In this document: piece by piece, positions 1 through 6,785 of the stretch
Position numbering within the stretch: the stretch's first letter is position 1
Layout of the letters: each line of letters begins with the position of its first letter
From: Anaerolineae bacterium
GTDB lineage: Bacteria > Chloroflexota > Anaerolineae > 4572-78 > NAK82
DNA: 7,663 nucleotides
Assembly: GCA_030597485.1 (NCBI GenBank)
Contig: JAUVRU010000071.1
Coordinates: 1 to 7,663, forward strand
Reading direction: 5' to 3'
The notes under the pieces: model-generated
What the model saw: only the letters and a program-made list of their open reading frames with translations
The model's database searches: none
What the model was told of the DNA's origin: nothing
Program-made: the position numbers and the translations under genes

Positions 1-1058
1 ACTGCTACGAGTTCCCGACAGCGCCACGTGTGATGCTGGCCAAACGTATGGTCGAGATAACCCCGCCGCACCTTGACAGGGCATTCTTCTTGACCACCGG
101 TAGTGAAGCCACAGAAGCGGCTATGCGCGTCGCCAAGAAACTCACCGGGAACTTCGAGGTCCTGTCGTTCTATGGAGGGTTCCACGGGCGAACGGCGGCT
201 GCTCAGAGCGCGGGCGGTACAGCTAGCATGAAGAAAGGGTACGGCCCCTCCCTGCCAGGCCATATCCACCTGCCATATCCCTACTGCTACCGTTGTCCGT
301 TCAAGGCACGTCCAGAGAGTTGTGGCTTTCTGTGTCTGGACTACATTGACACGATAGTCTCCAGCGTCTCAACCGGGTCGCTGGCGGCCTTGATTGTGGA
401 ACCTTACCAGGGCACTTCTGGGTTCATCTTCCCACCAGATGGATATATGAAAAGCCTCGAGGAGTGGGTGAAAGAAAACGACCTGATATTCATTCTTGAT
501 GAAGTCCAGTCTTCATATGGGAGGACGGGTAAATTCTTCGCCCTGGAATGGGAGGATCTTCGTCCAGACCTGCTTTGCATTGGGAAGGGCATCGGGAGCG
601 GCATGCCAATTTCCGCACTCATGAGTACATCGGAGGTGCTGAGCAGGACCGAACCGGGAGACCTGGGTAGTACCTGGGGAGGCAATCCCCTTGCCTGTTC
701 AACAGCGCTCGCTGGCATCGAGATCATGTAAGGTGATAGCCTGGTCGAGAATTCGGCCAGAATTGGTGATATGCTCAGACGACGTCTCCTTGAGATGAGG
801 GAAAGGTCACCATATCTTGGGGATGTGCGCGGTCGCGGGATGGTGCTGGGCCTTGAGTTCGTGAAAGACAAGGAGACCAAAGAGCCAGCCCCTGACCTCA
901 CAAGGCGGGTAATAGACGAAAGCGCCCAGAACGGCGTCCTCGTGGGCAAGGTAGGGATCTTCGGCAATGTGATTCGTGTGGGTCCGCCGCTGGTTATGAA
1001 CGAGGACGAAGCGCTCGAGTCGCTGGATATCATGGAGAAAGTCATACTGGGGCTATGA
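1..1058 (+). pseudogene. Class III PLP-dependent aminotransferase, 5'-truncated by the window and interrupted by an in-frame TAA
   Basis: The frame is open from the left edge (first full codon at 3) to TAA at 729-731, then continues in the same frame to TGA at 1056-1058. Family hallmarks appear in order: TTGSEATEAA (cofactor phosphate loop), FYGGFHGRT, the DEVQ motif with its Asp at 498-500, the Schiff-base lysine in GKGIGSGMP at 585-587, and TWGGNPLAC. The small C-terminal domain (GDVRGRGMVLGLEF) follows the stop. Cysteines at 285, 294, 321 and 333 sit in a YCYRCPF-type insert that I recall from GABA/ornithine-like and dialkylglycine-decarboxylase-like members. The enzyme would transfer an amino group in the cytoplasm; the substrate is not predictable. 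Family length (about 430-450 residues) implies some 85-90 residues lie outside the window. Without readthrough the first product lacks the C-terminal domain, and the second (possible restart ATG 771, poor ribosome site) lacks the active site. Either a recent nonsense mutation or a base error is possible. Confidence 0.85.
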
Positions 1059-2263
1059 ACGACACAGTCAGCTTCTTGAGCGATCTGATACGCTTCCCAT
1101 CTACTTCGGGCAACGAGATGGAGGTCGTCGAGTTCATTGCTAGGGCCTTTGAGACAGTTGCTGATGAGGTGTCGCTTGTCCCGATTCCCCCGGGCATTGT
1201 GGATGATCCTGACTACTCCAGCCCTGTGCCGGGGCTGAGCTACGAGGGGCGCTTCAACCTTCGTGCTGTTGTGCGGGGAAGTGGTGGCGGACGGGCACTC
1301 ATCGTCAACACACACGCTGACGTGGTTCCACCGTCAGACGGGCAAGTGTCCCCTTTCACACCAATCTGGAAAGACGGCTTCATTCATGGGAGAGGCGCCT
1401 GCGATGCAAAGGGCCAGATTGCCACGATCTGGCACGTGTTGAAGAGCCTTCGAGATGAGGGTGTCAGACTCAGGGGTGATCTAATCATCCACATAGTGGT
1501 GGAGGAAGAGGTTGGTGGAAACGGGACGCTGGCAATGGTTCGGACGGGTGAGCTGGCAGATAGCGTACTCGTCCTCGAACCGACTGGCCTGGAGATCATG
1601 ACGTCGTCCAGGGGGGCAGTCTGGTTTCGCATCACGACCAGAGGACGGCCAGGGCACGTGGGAAGCGGCCAGGCCAGCATAAGTGCCCTTAAATCAGCCG
1701 TCGCTGTCACGAGCATATTGGAGGCGTATCACGATAACCTCCTGAGCCAATCAAAGGGGATTCCGCTCTTCGATGCCTTTGAAGATCCGATGCCCATAAC
1801 CTTCGGCAAACTCCACTCCGGCAACTGGCCAGCTACCGTGCCAGGCGAGGCGATTCTGGAGGGAGTACTGGGGTTCCTTCCCACCAGGACGAAGGAACAG
1901 GTTATGGCAGAGATGCGCGAGGCAATTGGGCAGCAGGGCGATGCGTGGTTGAGGAAGAAGTCCGAGTTGGACTTCACATATCGCCACGATTGCCACGTGA
2001 CGCCTGCAGACGCCGAGGTAGTGGCCATCATGAAGAAGGTTGTTGAGCGTGTTGGCGGCGACGCGATCATTTCTGCTTTTCCGGCATCCTGCGACGCTTG
2101 GCTCTATAGTAATCAATTGGGTTTGCCAACAATCATCTTCGGACCGGGGAGGCTTGCCGACGCTCATTCAAACCATGAGAAGATAAGCCTTGATGACATT
2201 GAGACAGCATCGGACGTAATCAAGTCTTTTGTATTGGAATGGTCTGGCAGTCGGTCCCTGTAG
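1055..2263 (+). CDS. M20 family metallopeptidase/deacylase (ArgE/DapE-like)
   Basis: A 402-residue cytoplasmic zinc-dependent amidohydrolase of the family of acetylornithine deacetylase, succinyl-diaminopimelate desuccinylase and carboxypeptidase G2. Visible active-site elements: H87-x-D89 in VNTHADVV; bridging D117 in GRGACDAKG; E151/E152 in VVEEEVGG (general base plus metal ligand); E175 in VLEPTG; and H371 near the C terminus in DAHSNHE. The lid/dimerisation domain follows E175, with H201 in GRPGHVG. All expected metal ligands are present, so it looks active, and the length is normal. The ATG overlaps the TGA of the aminotransferase (ATGA), indicating translational coupling and joint function, for example releasing an amino compound by deacylation beside a transaminase. 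Which amide it cleaves is unknown. The housekeeping names argE or dapE are not justified, because neighbouring arginine or lysine biosynthesis genes are absent. Confidence 0.9.
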   Translation: MNDTVSFLSDLIRFPSTSGNEMEVVEFIARAFETVADEVSLVPIPPGIVDDPDYSSPVPGLSYEGRFNLRAVVRGSGGGRALIVNTHADVVPPSDGQVSPFTPIWKDGFIHGRGACDAKGQIATIWHVLKSLRDEGVRLRGDLIIHIVVEEEVGGNGTLAMVRTGELADSVLVLEPTGLEIMTSSRGAVWFRITTRGRPGHVGSGQASISALKSAVAVTSILEAYHDNLLSQSKGIPLFDAFEDPMPITFGKLHSGNWPATVPGEAILEGVLGFLPTRTKEQVMAEMREAIGQQGDAWLRKKSELDFTYRHDCHVTPADAEVVAIMKKVVERVGGDAIISAFPASCDAWLYSNQLGLPTIIFGPGRLADAHSNHEKISLDDIETASDVIKSFVLEWSGSRSL

Positions 2264-2279
2264 CTGGAGACTGCCAGCT
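2244..2279 (+). repeat. Two mutually exclusive hairpins at the end of the M20 gene
   Basis: A perfect 9-bp inverted repeat pairs CTGGCAGTC (2244-2252) with GACTGCCAG (2269-2277) across a 16-nt loop that contains the M20 stop codon. A second perfect 6-bp stem pairs AGCTGG (2262-2267) with CCAGCT (2274-2279) and uses the same 3' arm, so the two folds compete. No T-run follows, so it is not a standard intrinsic terminator. It may be an mRNA-stability or processing element between the M20 and dehydrogenase genes; function is inference. Confidence 0.45.
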
Positions 2280-2319
2280 CATGGAATCGGAGTGGACTTC
2301 CGGGCGGTGAACGGACTGA

Positions 2320-3066
2320 ATGGATCTGTTTGATCTGACGGGCAAGCGGGCGTTGGTGACGGGAGCTGGATCTGCAAACGGACTGGGCCGCGGCATGGCC
2401 CGGGGCCTGAAAGAGGCAGGAGCAGAGGTGGCGGTCTTGTCTCGCTCCAACGGGGTTTTTGATGTGGCCCGAGCGGACGGATTCATCGCTGTTCAGGCGG
2501 ATCTTTCAGATCGGACCGAGTTGGTGCGGGGATTTCGGGACGCCGTGGGGAAGCTAGGCACAATCGACATTCTCATAAACAGTCACGGTATCCAGCGTCG
2601 TCATCAGGCAGAGTCATTCCCGATTGAGGAGTGGGACCTGGTACTTGAGGTCAATTTGACATCCGTATTTGAGTTGTGCAAGCTGGCGGCCCGCATCATG
2701 CTTGAGAAGGGATACGGCAAGATCATCAACGTCGCTTCGATGCTAACCTTCTCGGGTGGTGTTACGGTTCCTGCATACGCGGCCAGCAAGGGAGGCATTG
2801 GTCAGGTCACGAAAGCGCTCGCCAACGAGTGGGCGGGACGAGGCATCAACGTAAACGCTATCGCGCCAGGCTACATGGCCACAGACATGAATAGGAACCT
2901 GATGAATGACCCGGTGCGCAACGAACAGATTCTGCGGCGGCTGCCTGCAGGCCGATGGGGAACGCCAGAGGACATCAAGGGAGTTGCTGTGTTCCTGGCA
3001 TCCAAGGCGTCAGATTACCTGCATGGTGCCATCATTCCTGTAGATGGAGGATGGCTGTCACGCTAG
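2320..3066 (+). CDS. Short-chain dehydrogenase/reductase, KduD/gluconate 5-dehydrogenase-like
   Basis: A classical SDR of 248 residues that would oxidise or reduce a hydroxyl/keto group with NAD(P). The Rossmann glycine motif at residues 14-23 (TGAGSANGLG) is two residues longer than the usual TGxxxGxG. It is followed by the DILIN strand (NSHG in place of NNAG) and the tetrad N112, S140, Y153, K157. The C-terminal half closely resembles what I recall of KduD (2-dehydro-3-deoxy-gluconate 5-dehydrogenase): INVNAIAPGYMAT, then PAGRWGTPED, then VDGGWLSR at the end. A keto-sugar acid or similar polyol substrate is therefore plausible but unproven, so no symbol is given. The in-frame stop at 2308-2310 makes ATG 2320 the first usable ATG; the ribosome site is weak (GGCGGTGA at 2303-2310). 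It follows the M20 gene by 56 bases in the same direction, so it may belong to the same operon. Confidence 0.9.
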   Translation: MDLFDLTGKRALVTGAGSANGLGRGMARGLKEAGAEVAVLSRSNGVFDVARADGFIAVQADLSDRTELVRGFRDAVGKLGTIDILINSHGIQRRHQAESFPIEEWDLVLEVNLTSVFELCKLAARIMLEKGYGKIINVASMLTFSGGVTVPAYAASKGGIGQVTKALANEWAGRGINVNAIAPGYMATDMNRNLMNDPVRNEQILRRLPAGRWGTPEDIKGVAVFLASKASDYLHGAIIPVDGGWLSR

Positions 3067-3237
3067 CCTAGGTTCTGTGCAACCAGACGGCGAAATGCTC
3101 AGATTGGTGAAAGGCAGTAGTTTCTTGCGAATGACCAAAATAGCTCATATACCCAGGTTTTCTTGACCTGAAGCCACCTACCAGCGAAGACGCGGTGGTC
3201 AGTGAGCCTTAATAAGCCATCCTGCTCAAATGAATGT
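3067..3237 (+). other. Non-coding spacer after the dehydrogenase
   Basis: About 170 bases with no credible gene. The longest open piece from an ATG is about 24 codons and lacks a ribosome site. A small stem, CAGGT (3154-3158) with ACCTG (3166-3170), is too weak to call a terminator. The space may hold eroded 5' sequence of the substrate-binding-protein relic, but no signal peptide or N-terminal lobe could be recognised. Confidence 0.5.
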
Positions 3238-3596
3238 CTAATGCCAGAAATCAAACATGCCAAAGAGGCGGGCTTTGAAGTCAAGTCTGTGCAAGCGCCT
3301 TTTGACGCCTTGCTGGATGGAGTAGGTACCGAGCATGATGCTGCTATCTCAGCGTTCCTTGTCACCGACGAAAGGGCATGCAAGGTAACTTTTTCCGATG
3401 ACTATCAGAAAATGGGATTGGTGTTGGTCGTCCCTTCATCGCCGTGACGCACTCCCGGCCCGACATCTTGGCAGCTATTAACGCTGGCCTGAAGTCAGCT
3501 CAGGATAACTACTTGGTCAAGAACATCATCACGGATTGGCTGGCTGTGCCGCCTGACAGGCGGCCTGAGGGTTTCGTTTTGCACGAAGGGCGCTAG
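3238..3596 (+). pseudogene. Remnant of an ABC-transporter substrate-binding protein (family 3, amino-acid type) with internal deletion and frame change
   Basis: Two pieces of one protein family lie in different frames. The first (about 3238-3435) reads LMPEI, AKEAGFEV, APFDALLDG, then DAAISAFLVTDER, KVTFSD and GLVLVV. That is the order found in the first lobe of family 3 periplasmic binding proteins, where the ITxER/FSxPY region is characteristic. The second (about 3432-3596) reads PFIAVTHSRPDILAAINAGLK and then ITDWL, matching the family's C-terminal end (AVRK, LLAAINxGL, xKW). The intervening second lobe, roughly 90-110 residues, is missing, and the join near 3430-3435 changes frame. The N-terminal signal peptide is not found. 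An 81-codon open frame exists from GTG 3202, but it ends just after the join and would encode only a fragment. No permease or ATPase gene is nearby. Family assignment is from memory of conserved motifs. Confidence 0.6.
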
Positions 3597-3600
3597 GAGG
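3595..3600 (+). promoter_or_regulatory. Strong Shine-Dalgarno of the GntR gene, overlapping the pseudogene stop
   Basis: AGGAGG lies 8 bases before ATG 3609 and fixes that start over the in-frame ATG at 3630. Its first two bases are the end of the TAG stop (3594-3596) of the transporter relic. This suggests the regulator was once translationally coupled to an intact binding-protein gene. Confidence 0.8.
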
Positions 3601-3608
3601 ATAGGCAC

Positions 3609-4289
3609 ATGACAGATGCCGCTCCACATATGCTCGGGCAGTCGACATTGGTTGAACGGATCTACCAGTCCATACGTGACCAGATGTTGAGCCTGAAGTT
3701 GCCCCCTGGCACACGGCTGAAGGATACAGAATTGGCGGCGGCTTTTGGGACCAGCAACACACCGGTCCGTGAGGCACTGCGACGTCTGGAGACCGCGGCG
3801 CTGGTGGAGACGATACCGCGGCGGGGAACGTTCGTGAAGCGGCTTAGCCGCAGCGACGTACAGGGACTGTACGAGGTACGCGAAGCGCTGGAGGTGCTGG
3901 CTGTCAGATTGGCGGTTGAGAGGGCCAGCGATGTGTTGCTGCAGCAAGTGGCCGAGACAGCTGAGTTGCATCTCAGCACAGTGAAAAAGGGGAACATCGG
4001 CGAGTACTTGAAGTACGATCGCCGATTCCACGAACTGATCGCTGAGGGATCAGACAATTCCGTCTTGGCTTCCATGCTCTTCAGGTTGGGTGATCGATTT
4101 CACGTGGTGCGTCGCATGGACCTTGAGGACTCAATGTCAGGCCAGGAGCACTCTGACATTGCTGCCGCGCTACTTGACCGTGACGGCAAAGAGGCGACTC
4201 GTCTGATGAAGAACCACATCCGTGTGCACCGGGATCGCGTGCTGGACATTCTTGGCCAAAAAGAGGCCAACGGAGACATTGGCAATTGA
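3609..4289 (+). CDS. GntR-family transcriptional regulator, FadR subfamily with FCD domain
   Basis: A 226-residue DNA-binding regulator. Residues 14-78 form the GntR winged helix: VERIYQSIRDQML, PGTRLKDTELAAAFGTS, then TPVREALRRLE as the recognition region and a wing at IPRRGTFV. Residues about 85-212 form an all-helical FCD domain. Its metal/carboxylate-binding ligands are visible as D137 and H141 (YDRRFHE), H181 (QEHSDI) and H203 (KNHI), which is the usual D-H-H-H set. FCD proteins of this kind generally sense carboxylate or sugar-acid metabolites and repress the catabolic genes beside them. The likely targets are the oxidoreductase gene 109 bases downstream and/or its own operon, but no convincing palindromic operator was found in the flanking spacers. 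The ligand is unknown. Confidence 0.93.
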   Translation: MTDAAPHMLGQSTLVERIYQSIRDQMLSLKLPPGTRLKDTELAAAFGTSNTPVREALRRLETAALVETIPRRGTFVKRLSRSDVQGLYEVREALEVLAVRLAVERASDVLLQQVAETAELHLSTVKKGNIGEYLKYDRRFHELIAEGSDNSVLASMLFRLGDRFHVVRRMDLEDSMSGQEHSDIAAALLDRDGKEATRLMKNHIRVHRDRVLDILGQKEANGDIGN

Positions 4290-4398
4290 CCACTATCCAG
4301 CAACCGATCAGACAGCCATTTCGGTTCTTGAGTCCGGTTGTTCCACACCCTCTATGCAGCGTTTGACAGATAAGAAAAGTGCTACAAAGGAGACCTTT
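4290..4398 (+). other. Spacer between GntR gene and first Gfo/Idh/MocA gene
   Basis: This spacer contains a weak inverted repeat, CAACCG (4301-4306) with CGGTTG (4335-4340), plus an extra CGGTT at 4322-4326. A TTGACA at 4363-4368 sits in an 11-mer, GTTTGACAGAT (4361-4371), that recurs at the strong promoter at 6784-6794. No acceptable -10 box lies 16-18 bases downstream here, so a promoter is not called. Confidence 0.4.
4387..4392 (+). promoter_or_regulatory. Shine-Dalgarno deciding the start of the first Gfo/Idh/MocA gene
   Basis: AAGGAG lies 6 bases before ATG 4399. It selects this start over the upstream in-frame GTG at 4222, which would overlap the GntR gene and add 59 residues unlike the family's N terminus. 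Confidence 0.8.
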
Positions 4399-5451
4399 AT
4401 GCTTGATGACGGGAAGTTGGGTGTCGCTGTTGTAGGGTTGGGCCTGGTGGGCGCTGAACATATCAAGGCGTACGTCGCCAACCCCAGCTGCGAGATCGTG
4501 GCCTTTGTCAGTCGTGACAGGGGAAAGGCGCGGGTAATGGCTGAGGAGATTGGCTTGAAGAGGTGCCGCGCCTACACCGACCTCACCTCAATGCTTGGGC
4601 AACCCGACGTTGACCTGGTGTCCATCTGCACTCCCAATAACCTGCACGTGGAACAGGGCATCGCTGTGGCTCAGGCCGGCAAACATCTGGTTATGGAGAA
4701 GCCGATCGCCCTGGACATTGATGGGGCCCGCGCCTTGGAACGGGCGGTAGTGGAGGCCGGCATCAAGAACGTAGTCTGTCTCGTACTGCATTGGTATCCC
4801 CGCTTTGTCAACCAAGTAGCCCAGGTCAAGGCTGGTGCTATCGGCAACGTCTTCTTTGCCGACTGTGAGTATCTGCACGGTCACCTGGAGCAGTACGCCA
4901 GCCAATGGCGTTGGATTTGGAAGAAGGAGATGGGCGGCTCCACCCTGATGCAGGGAGGCATACATGCTGTTGACGCCATGTGTCAATTCATGTCTGCGCC
5001 AGCGGTAGAGGTAACGGCCTATGGTCACAGGCATACTGCCCAGTTCGAGGGGGATCCAACAGCCCGCTACGAGTACCCCCCGACTATCGTAGGCATCGTG
5101 AAATTCGAGAATGGTGCAATAGCCAAGCTGACCTCGAGCTTCGAAACGACCATGCCCTATCAGCTCAACCTGCGGTTGTATGGGACAAAGGGCACCATCC
5201 AGAATGATCAGATGTGGTCTGAGGTCGTCTCTCCCAAACAGAGCGGCTGGGCCGTGTTCCCATCTGTGGGTGCGGACAGCGGTGACCCATCGCACCATCC
5301 ATTCAGCCCTATGGTCGATCATATTGTGGACGCCATCCTGAATGATCACCCCACGTTGCCTGATATCAGCGATGCCGTCAAGAGCCACGAGATTGCCTAC
5401 GCGGCGGACATCTCGGCGGAGGAAGGAGAGCCAGTCAAGTTGCCACTGTGA
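4399..5451 (+). CDS. Gfo/Idh/MocA family oxidoreductase (first copy)
   Basis: A 350-residue NAD(P)-dependent dehydrogenase of the glucose-fructose oxidoreductase/inositol dehydrogenase family, which oxidises or reduces sugars, inositols and related polyols in the cytoplasm. The N-terminal Rossmann motif is G13-L-G15-L-V-G18 followed by AEH. The family lysine is K101 in MEKPIALD. The catalytic histidine is H189 in GGIHAVDAM, with D192 three residues later, and the C-terminal half is the alpha/beta substrate domain (FENGAIAKLTSSFE, LRLYGTKGTI). Length is typical and all key residues are present. The start at 4399 follows a good ribosome site and leaves only seven residues before the first beta strand, as usual. 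It follows the FCD regulator and precedes the URO-D-fold gene. It resembles the partial protein at 6992 (VLxWxPxF, GxHAVD, EYPP), so the two are paralogues. The substrate cannot be assigned. Confidence 0.93.
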   Translation: MLDDGKLGVAVVGLGLVGAEHIKAYVANPSCEIVAFVSRDRGKARVMAEEIGLKRCRAYTDLTSMLGQPDVDLVSICTPNNLHVEQGIAVAQAGKHLVMEKPIALDIDGARALERAVVEAGIKNVVCLVLHWYPRFVNQVAQVKAGAIGNVFFADCEYLHGHLEQYASQWRWIWKKEMGGSTLMQGGIHAVDAMCQFMSAPAVEVTAYGHRHTAQFEGDPTARYEYPPTIVGIVKFENGAIAKLTSSFETTMPYQLNLRLYGTKGTIQNDQMWSEVVSPKQSGWAVFPSVGADSGDPSHHPFSPMVDHIVDAILNDHPTLPDISDAVKSHEIAYAADISAEEGEPVKLPL

Positions 5452-5645
5452 GCCACGACCTCACTGGCCTCGTTGTGTGGGGCGCAACAGGCAGCATACA
5501 CATACATTGCAGCACTCGCCGCTGCGCTCGTGGCTGGGTCCTTGTGGATCCAGGTGTGCGCCCTAACGCCTGCTCCCCCAGAAGAAGCTGGCGGTACGGT
5601 GGCGGTTGGTTTGCCTGATAGCAGCACTGCGAATGGAGACCCATT
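5452..5645 (+). other. Spacer between oxidoreductase and URO-D-like gene, with a possible unstarted small hydrophobic frame
   Basis: No gene is called here. One frame, the same as the preceding oxidoreductase after its TGA, stays open through the whole 194 bases to TGA 5647-5649, overlapping the next ATG by 4 bases (ATGA). Conceptually translated it contains a hydrophobic run (AAYTYIAALAAALVAGSLW) followed by a Pro/Glu/Gly-rich tail. It has no ATG and no ribosome site; TTG 5473 is the only evident alternative start at its beginning. This is more likely chance than a gene. Confidence 0.4.
5632..5645 (+). promoter_or_regulatory. Small hairpin over the URO-D-like gene's ribosome binding site
   Basis: AATGG (5632-5636) pairs with CCATT (5641-5645) across a 4-nt loop ending immediately before ATG 5646. 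The stem and loop include the GGAG Shine-Dalgarno at 5635-5638. A 5-bp stem is weak, so any effect on translation initiation is speculative. Confidence 0.25.
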
Positions 5646-6761
5646 ATGATGACACATCGTGAGCGTTTTCTGACCACGATCCAGCGTCAACCACCCGACC
5701 GGATACCGGTGGGCAAGGTTGACTTCTGCGGCACATTGCTGAAGGTGTTCCAGGAGAAGACTGGCGCCAGTGATCCCAATGAGTACTTTAACATTCCCAC
5801 ACGCCTCCTGGGTGGCTGGGCTTCCGGCGCGGGCGGGGCGATGGTCGGCGGCAAACATATGTGGAAAGGGGACATTGATTACTCAACCTATCTGCCGCCC
5901 ATACCACCTGAAGGAAGGCTCATGTGCAAGGGAGACGGCTACCTGATCGGCGACGATGATATGGAGGTCTACCTCTTCCCGCTCCTGCCGATGCGGACGC
6001 TGGACGAGCTGTACGCCTATCCCTGGTGGGAGGTGGAGCGTCAGGCGGCGGCGGAGCGATCCTGGGAGGAACTGAAGCAGGTTGTTGACCAGCTCAAGGC
6101 TGAGGACCGTTTCGTACTGGGCTGGGTGGGGAATCCCTTCGAAGCTGCCTGGAAGCTGCGCGGGTTCGAGCGACTCTTGGTTGATCTCATCGAATTCCCC
6201 GAGTTCGCTGCTGCGCTGCTGGACCTGACAACTGAAGCGTGCTGCGCCAACGCCGAATACGTGGCTCGAGCTGGGGTGGACATCCTGTTCATGTATGATG
6301 ATGTAGCTATGCACTCCGGGCTGATGTTCAGCCCGGACACCTTTCGCACATGGCTGCTGCCTCGTTACCAGAAGATCATAGAAACCGGCCGGCGGATTAT
6401 CCCGGACATACCGGTCTTCTTCCACACTGATGGCAACGCTACCGGAATGCTCCCGTTGCTGATTGAGGCGGGGGTCACTGTCCTGAACCCAGTCCAGCCA
6501 GAGTGTATGGATCCGGCAGAAACCAAGCGGCTGTTTGGCGATCAGCTGGCGTTCTGGGGCACCATCGGAACGCAGCACACATTGCCCTTTGGCACGCCGG
6601 CTGAGGTGAAGGCTGAGGTCAAGCTGCGTGTCGAGACCGTCGGGTGCGGCGGGGGGCTGGTGCTCTGTCCATCTCAGACGATCTACTCGGACGTGCCCTG
6701 GGAGAACGTGCTTGCCTTCTTCGAGGCCGCTGAGGAGTATGGAGACTACCATTTGAGGTAA
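5646..6761 (+). CDS. Uroporphyrinogen decarboxylase-fold protein (URO-D/MtaA-like, not HemE)
   Basis: A 371-residue TIM-barrel protein of the URO-D superfamily, which holds haem-pathway HemE and the cobalamin/zinc methyltransferases (MtaA, MtbA, CmuA). It begins in family style (THRERFLTTI, PDRIPV) but lacks the arginine-rich RQAGRY substrate loop of HemE, reading VDFCG there instead. Later elements are PVFFHTDGNA with H260 and D262, VLNPVQPECMD, FWGTIGTQHTLPFGTPAEV, and VLCPSQTI with C341. Zinc methyltransferases use HxC plus a distal Cys. Here the middle ligand is Asp (H260-x-D262...C341), and the distal Cys is at a compatible distance. A C1-transfer or altered metal-dependent role is possible; decarboxylation of porphyrin is unlikely. 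No corrinoid protein or activator gene is in the window. GGAG at 5635-5638 supports ATG 5646 (ATG 5649 is an alternative). Tandem stops TAA-TGA end it. It lies between two paralogous oxidoreductases, suggesting a shared catabolic pathway. Confidence 0.88.
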   Translation: MMTHRERFLTTIQRQPPDRIPVGKVDFCGTLLKVFQEKTGASDPNEYFNIPTRLLGGWASGAGGAMVGGKHMWKGDIDYSTYLPPIPPEGRLMCKGDGYLIGDDDMEVYLFPLLPMRTLDELYAYPWWEVERQAAAERSWEELKQVVDQLKAEDRFVLGWVGNPFEAAWKLRGFERLLVDLIEFPEFAAALLDLTTEACCANAEYVARAGVDILFMYDDVAMHSGLMFSPDTFRTWLLPRYQKIIETGRRIIPDIPVFFHTDGNATGMLPLLIEAGVTVLNPVQPECMDPAETKRLFGDQLAFWGTIGTQHTLPFGTPAEVKAEVKLRVETVGCGGGLVLCPSQTIYSDVPWENVLAFFEAAEEYGDYHLR

Positions 6762-6785
6762 TGACAGACTCAACTCTCAGGGTGT

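Noticed and set aside
729..731. Programmed recoding or a non-standard genetic code at the TAA in the aminotransferase
   Set aside because: Other genes here end at TAA, TAG and TGA as normal stops, no recoding element is apparent, and this family has no known conserved recoded residue at this point.
404..1315. Long antisense open frame opposite the aminotransferase and M20 genes
   Set aside because: It mirrors two well-supported + strand genes, its translation is low-complexity Ser/Arg/Pro-rich with no family motif, and it lacks a ribosome site.
2244..2280. Rho-independent terminator after the M20 gene
   Set aside because: The stems are good but no T-run follows; the sequence continues CATGGAATCGG.
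3202..3447. 81-codon open frame from GTG 3202 as an intact small gene
   Set aside because: Its sequence matches only the first lobe of an ABC substrate-binding protein, and the C-terminal end continues in another frame, so it is part of a pseudogene.
4363..4388. Sigma-70 promoter before the first oxidoreductase (TTGACA 4363-4368)
   Set aside because: The best -10-like hexamer (TACAAA 4383-4388) is only 14 bases away and overlaps the Shine-Dalgarno.
4222..4398. N-terminal extension of the first oxidoreductase from GTG 4222
   Set aside because: It overlaps the GntR gene, has no family similarity, and ATG 4399 has an AAGGAG site at ideal spacing directly before the Rossmann strand.
5646..6761. 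Haem biosynthesis HemE
   Set aside because: The RQAGRY substrate-binding segment is absent, and the neighbours are catabolic dehydrogenases rather than haem genes.
5883..6773. Long antisense open frame opposite the URO-D-like gene
   Set aside because: It lies almost wholly within a clear + strand coding gene and shows no recognisable domain; it is a codon-bias shadow. The same holds for the antisense frame at 4588-5388.
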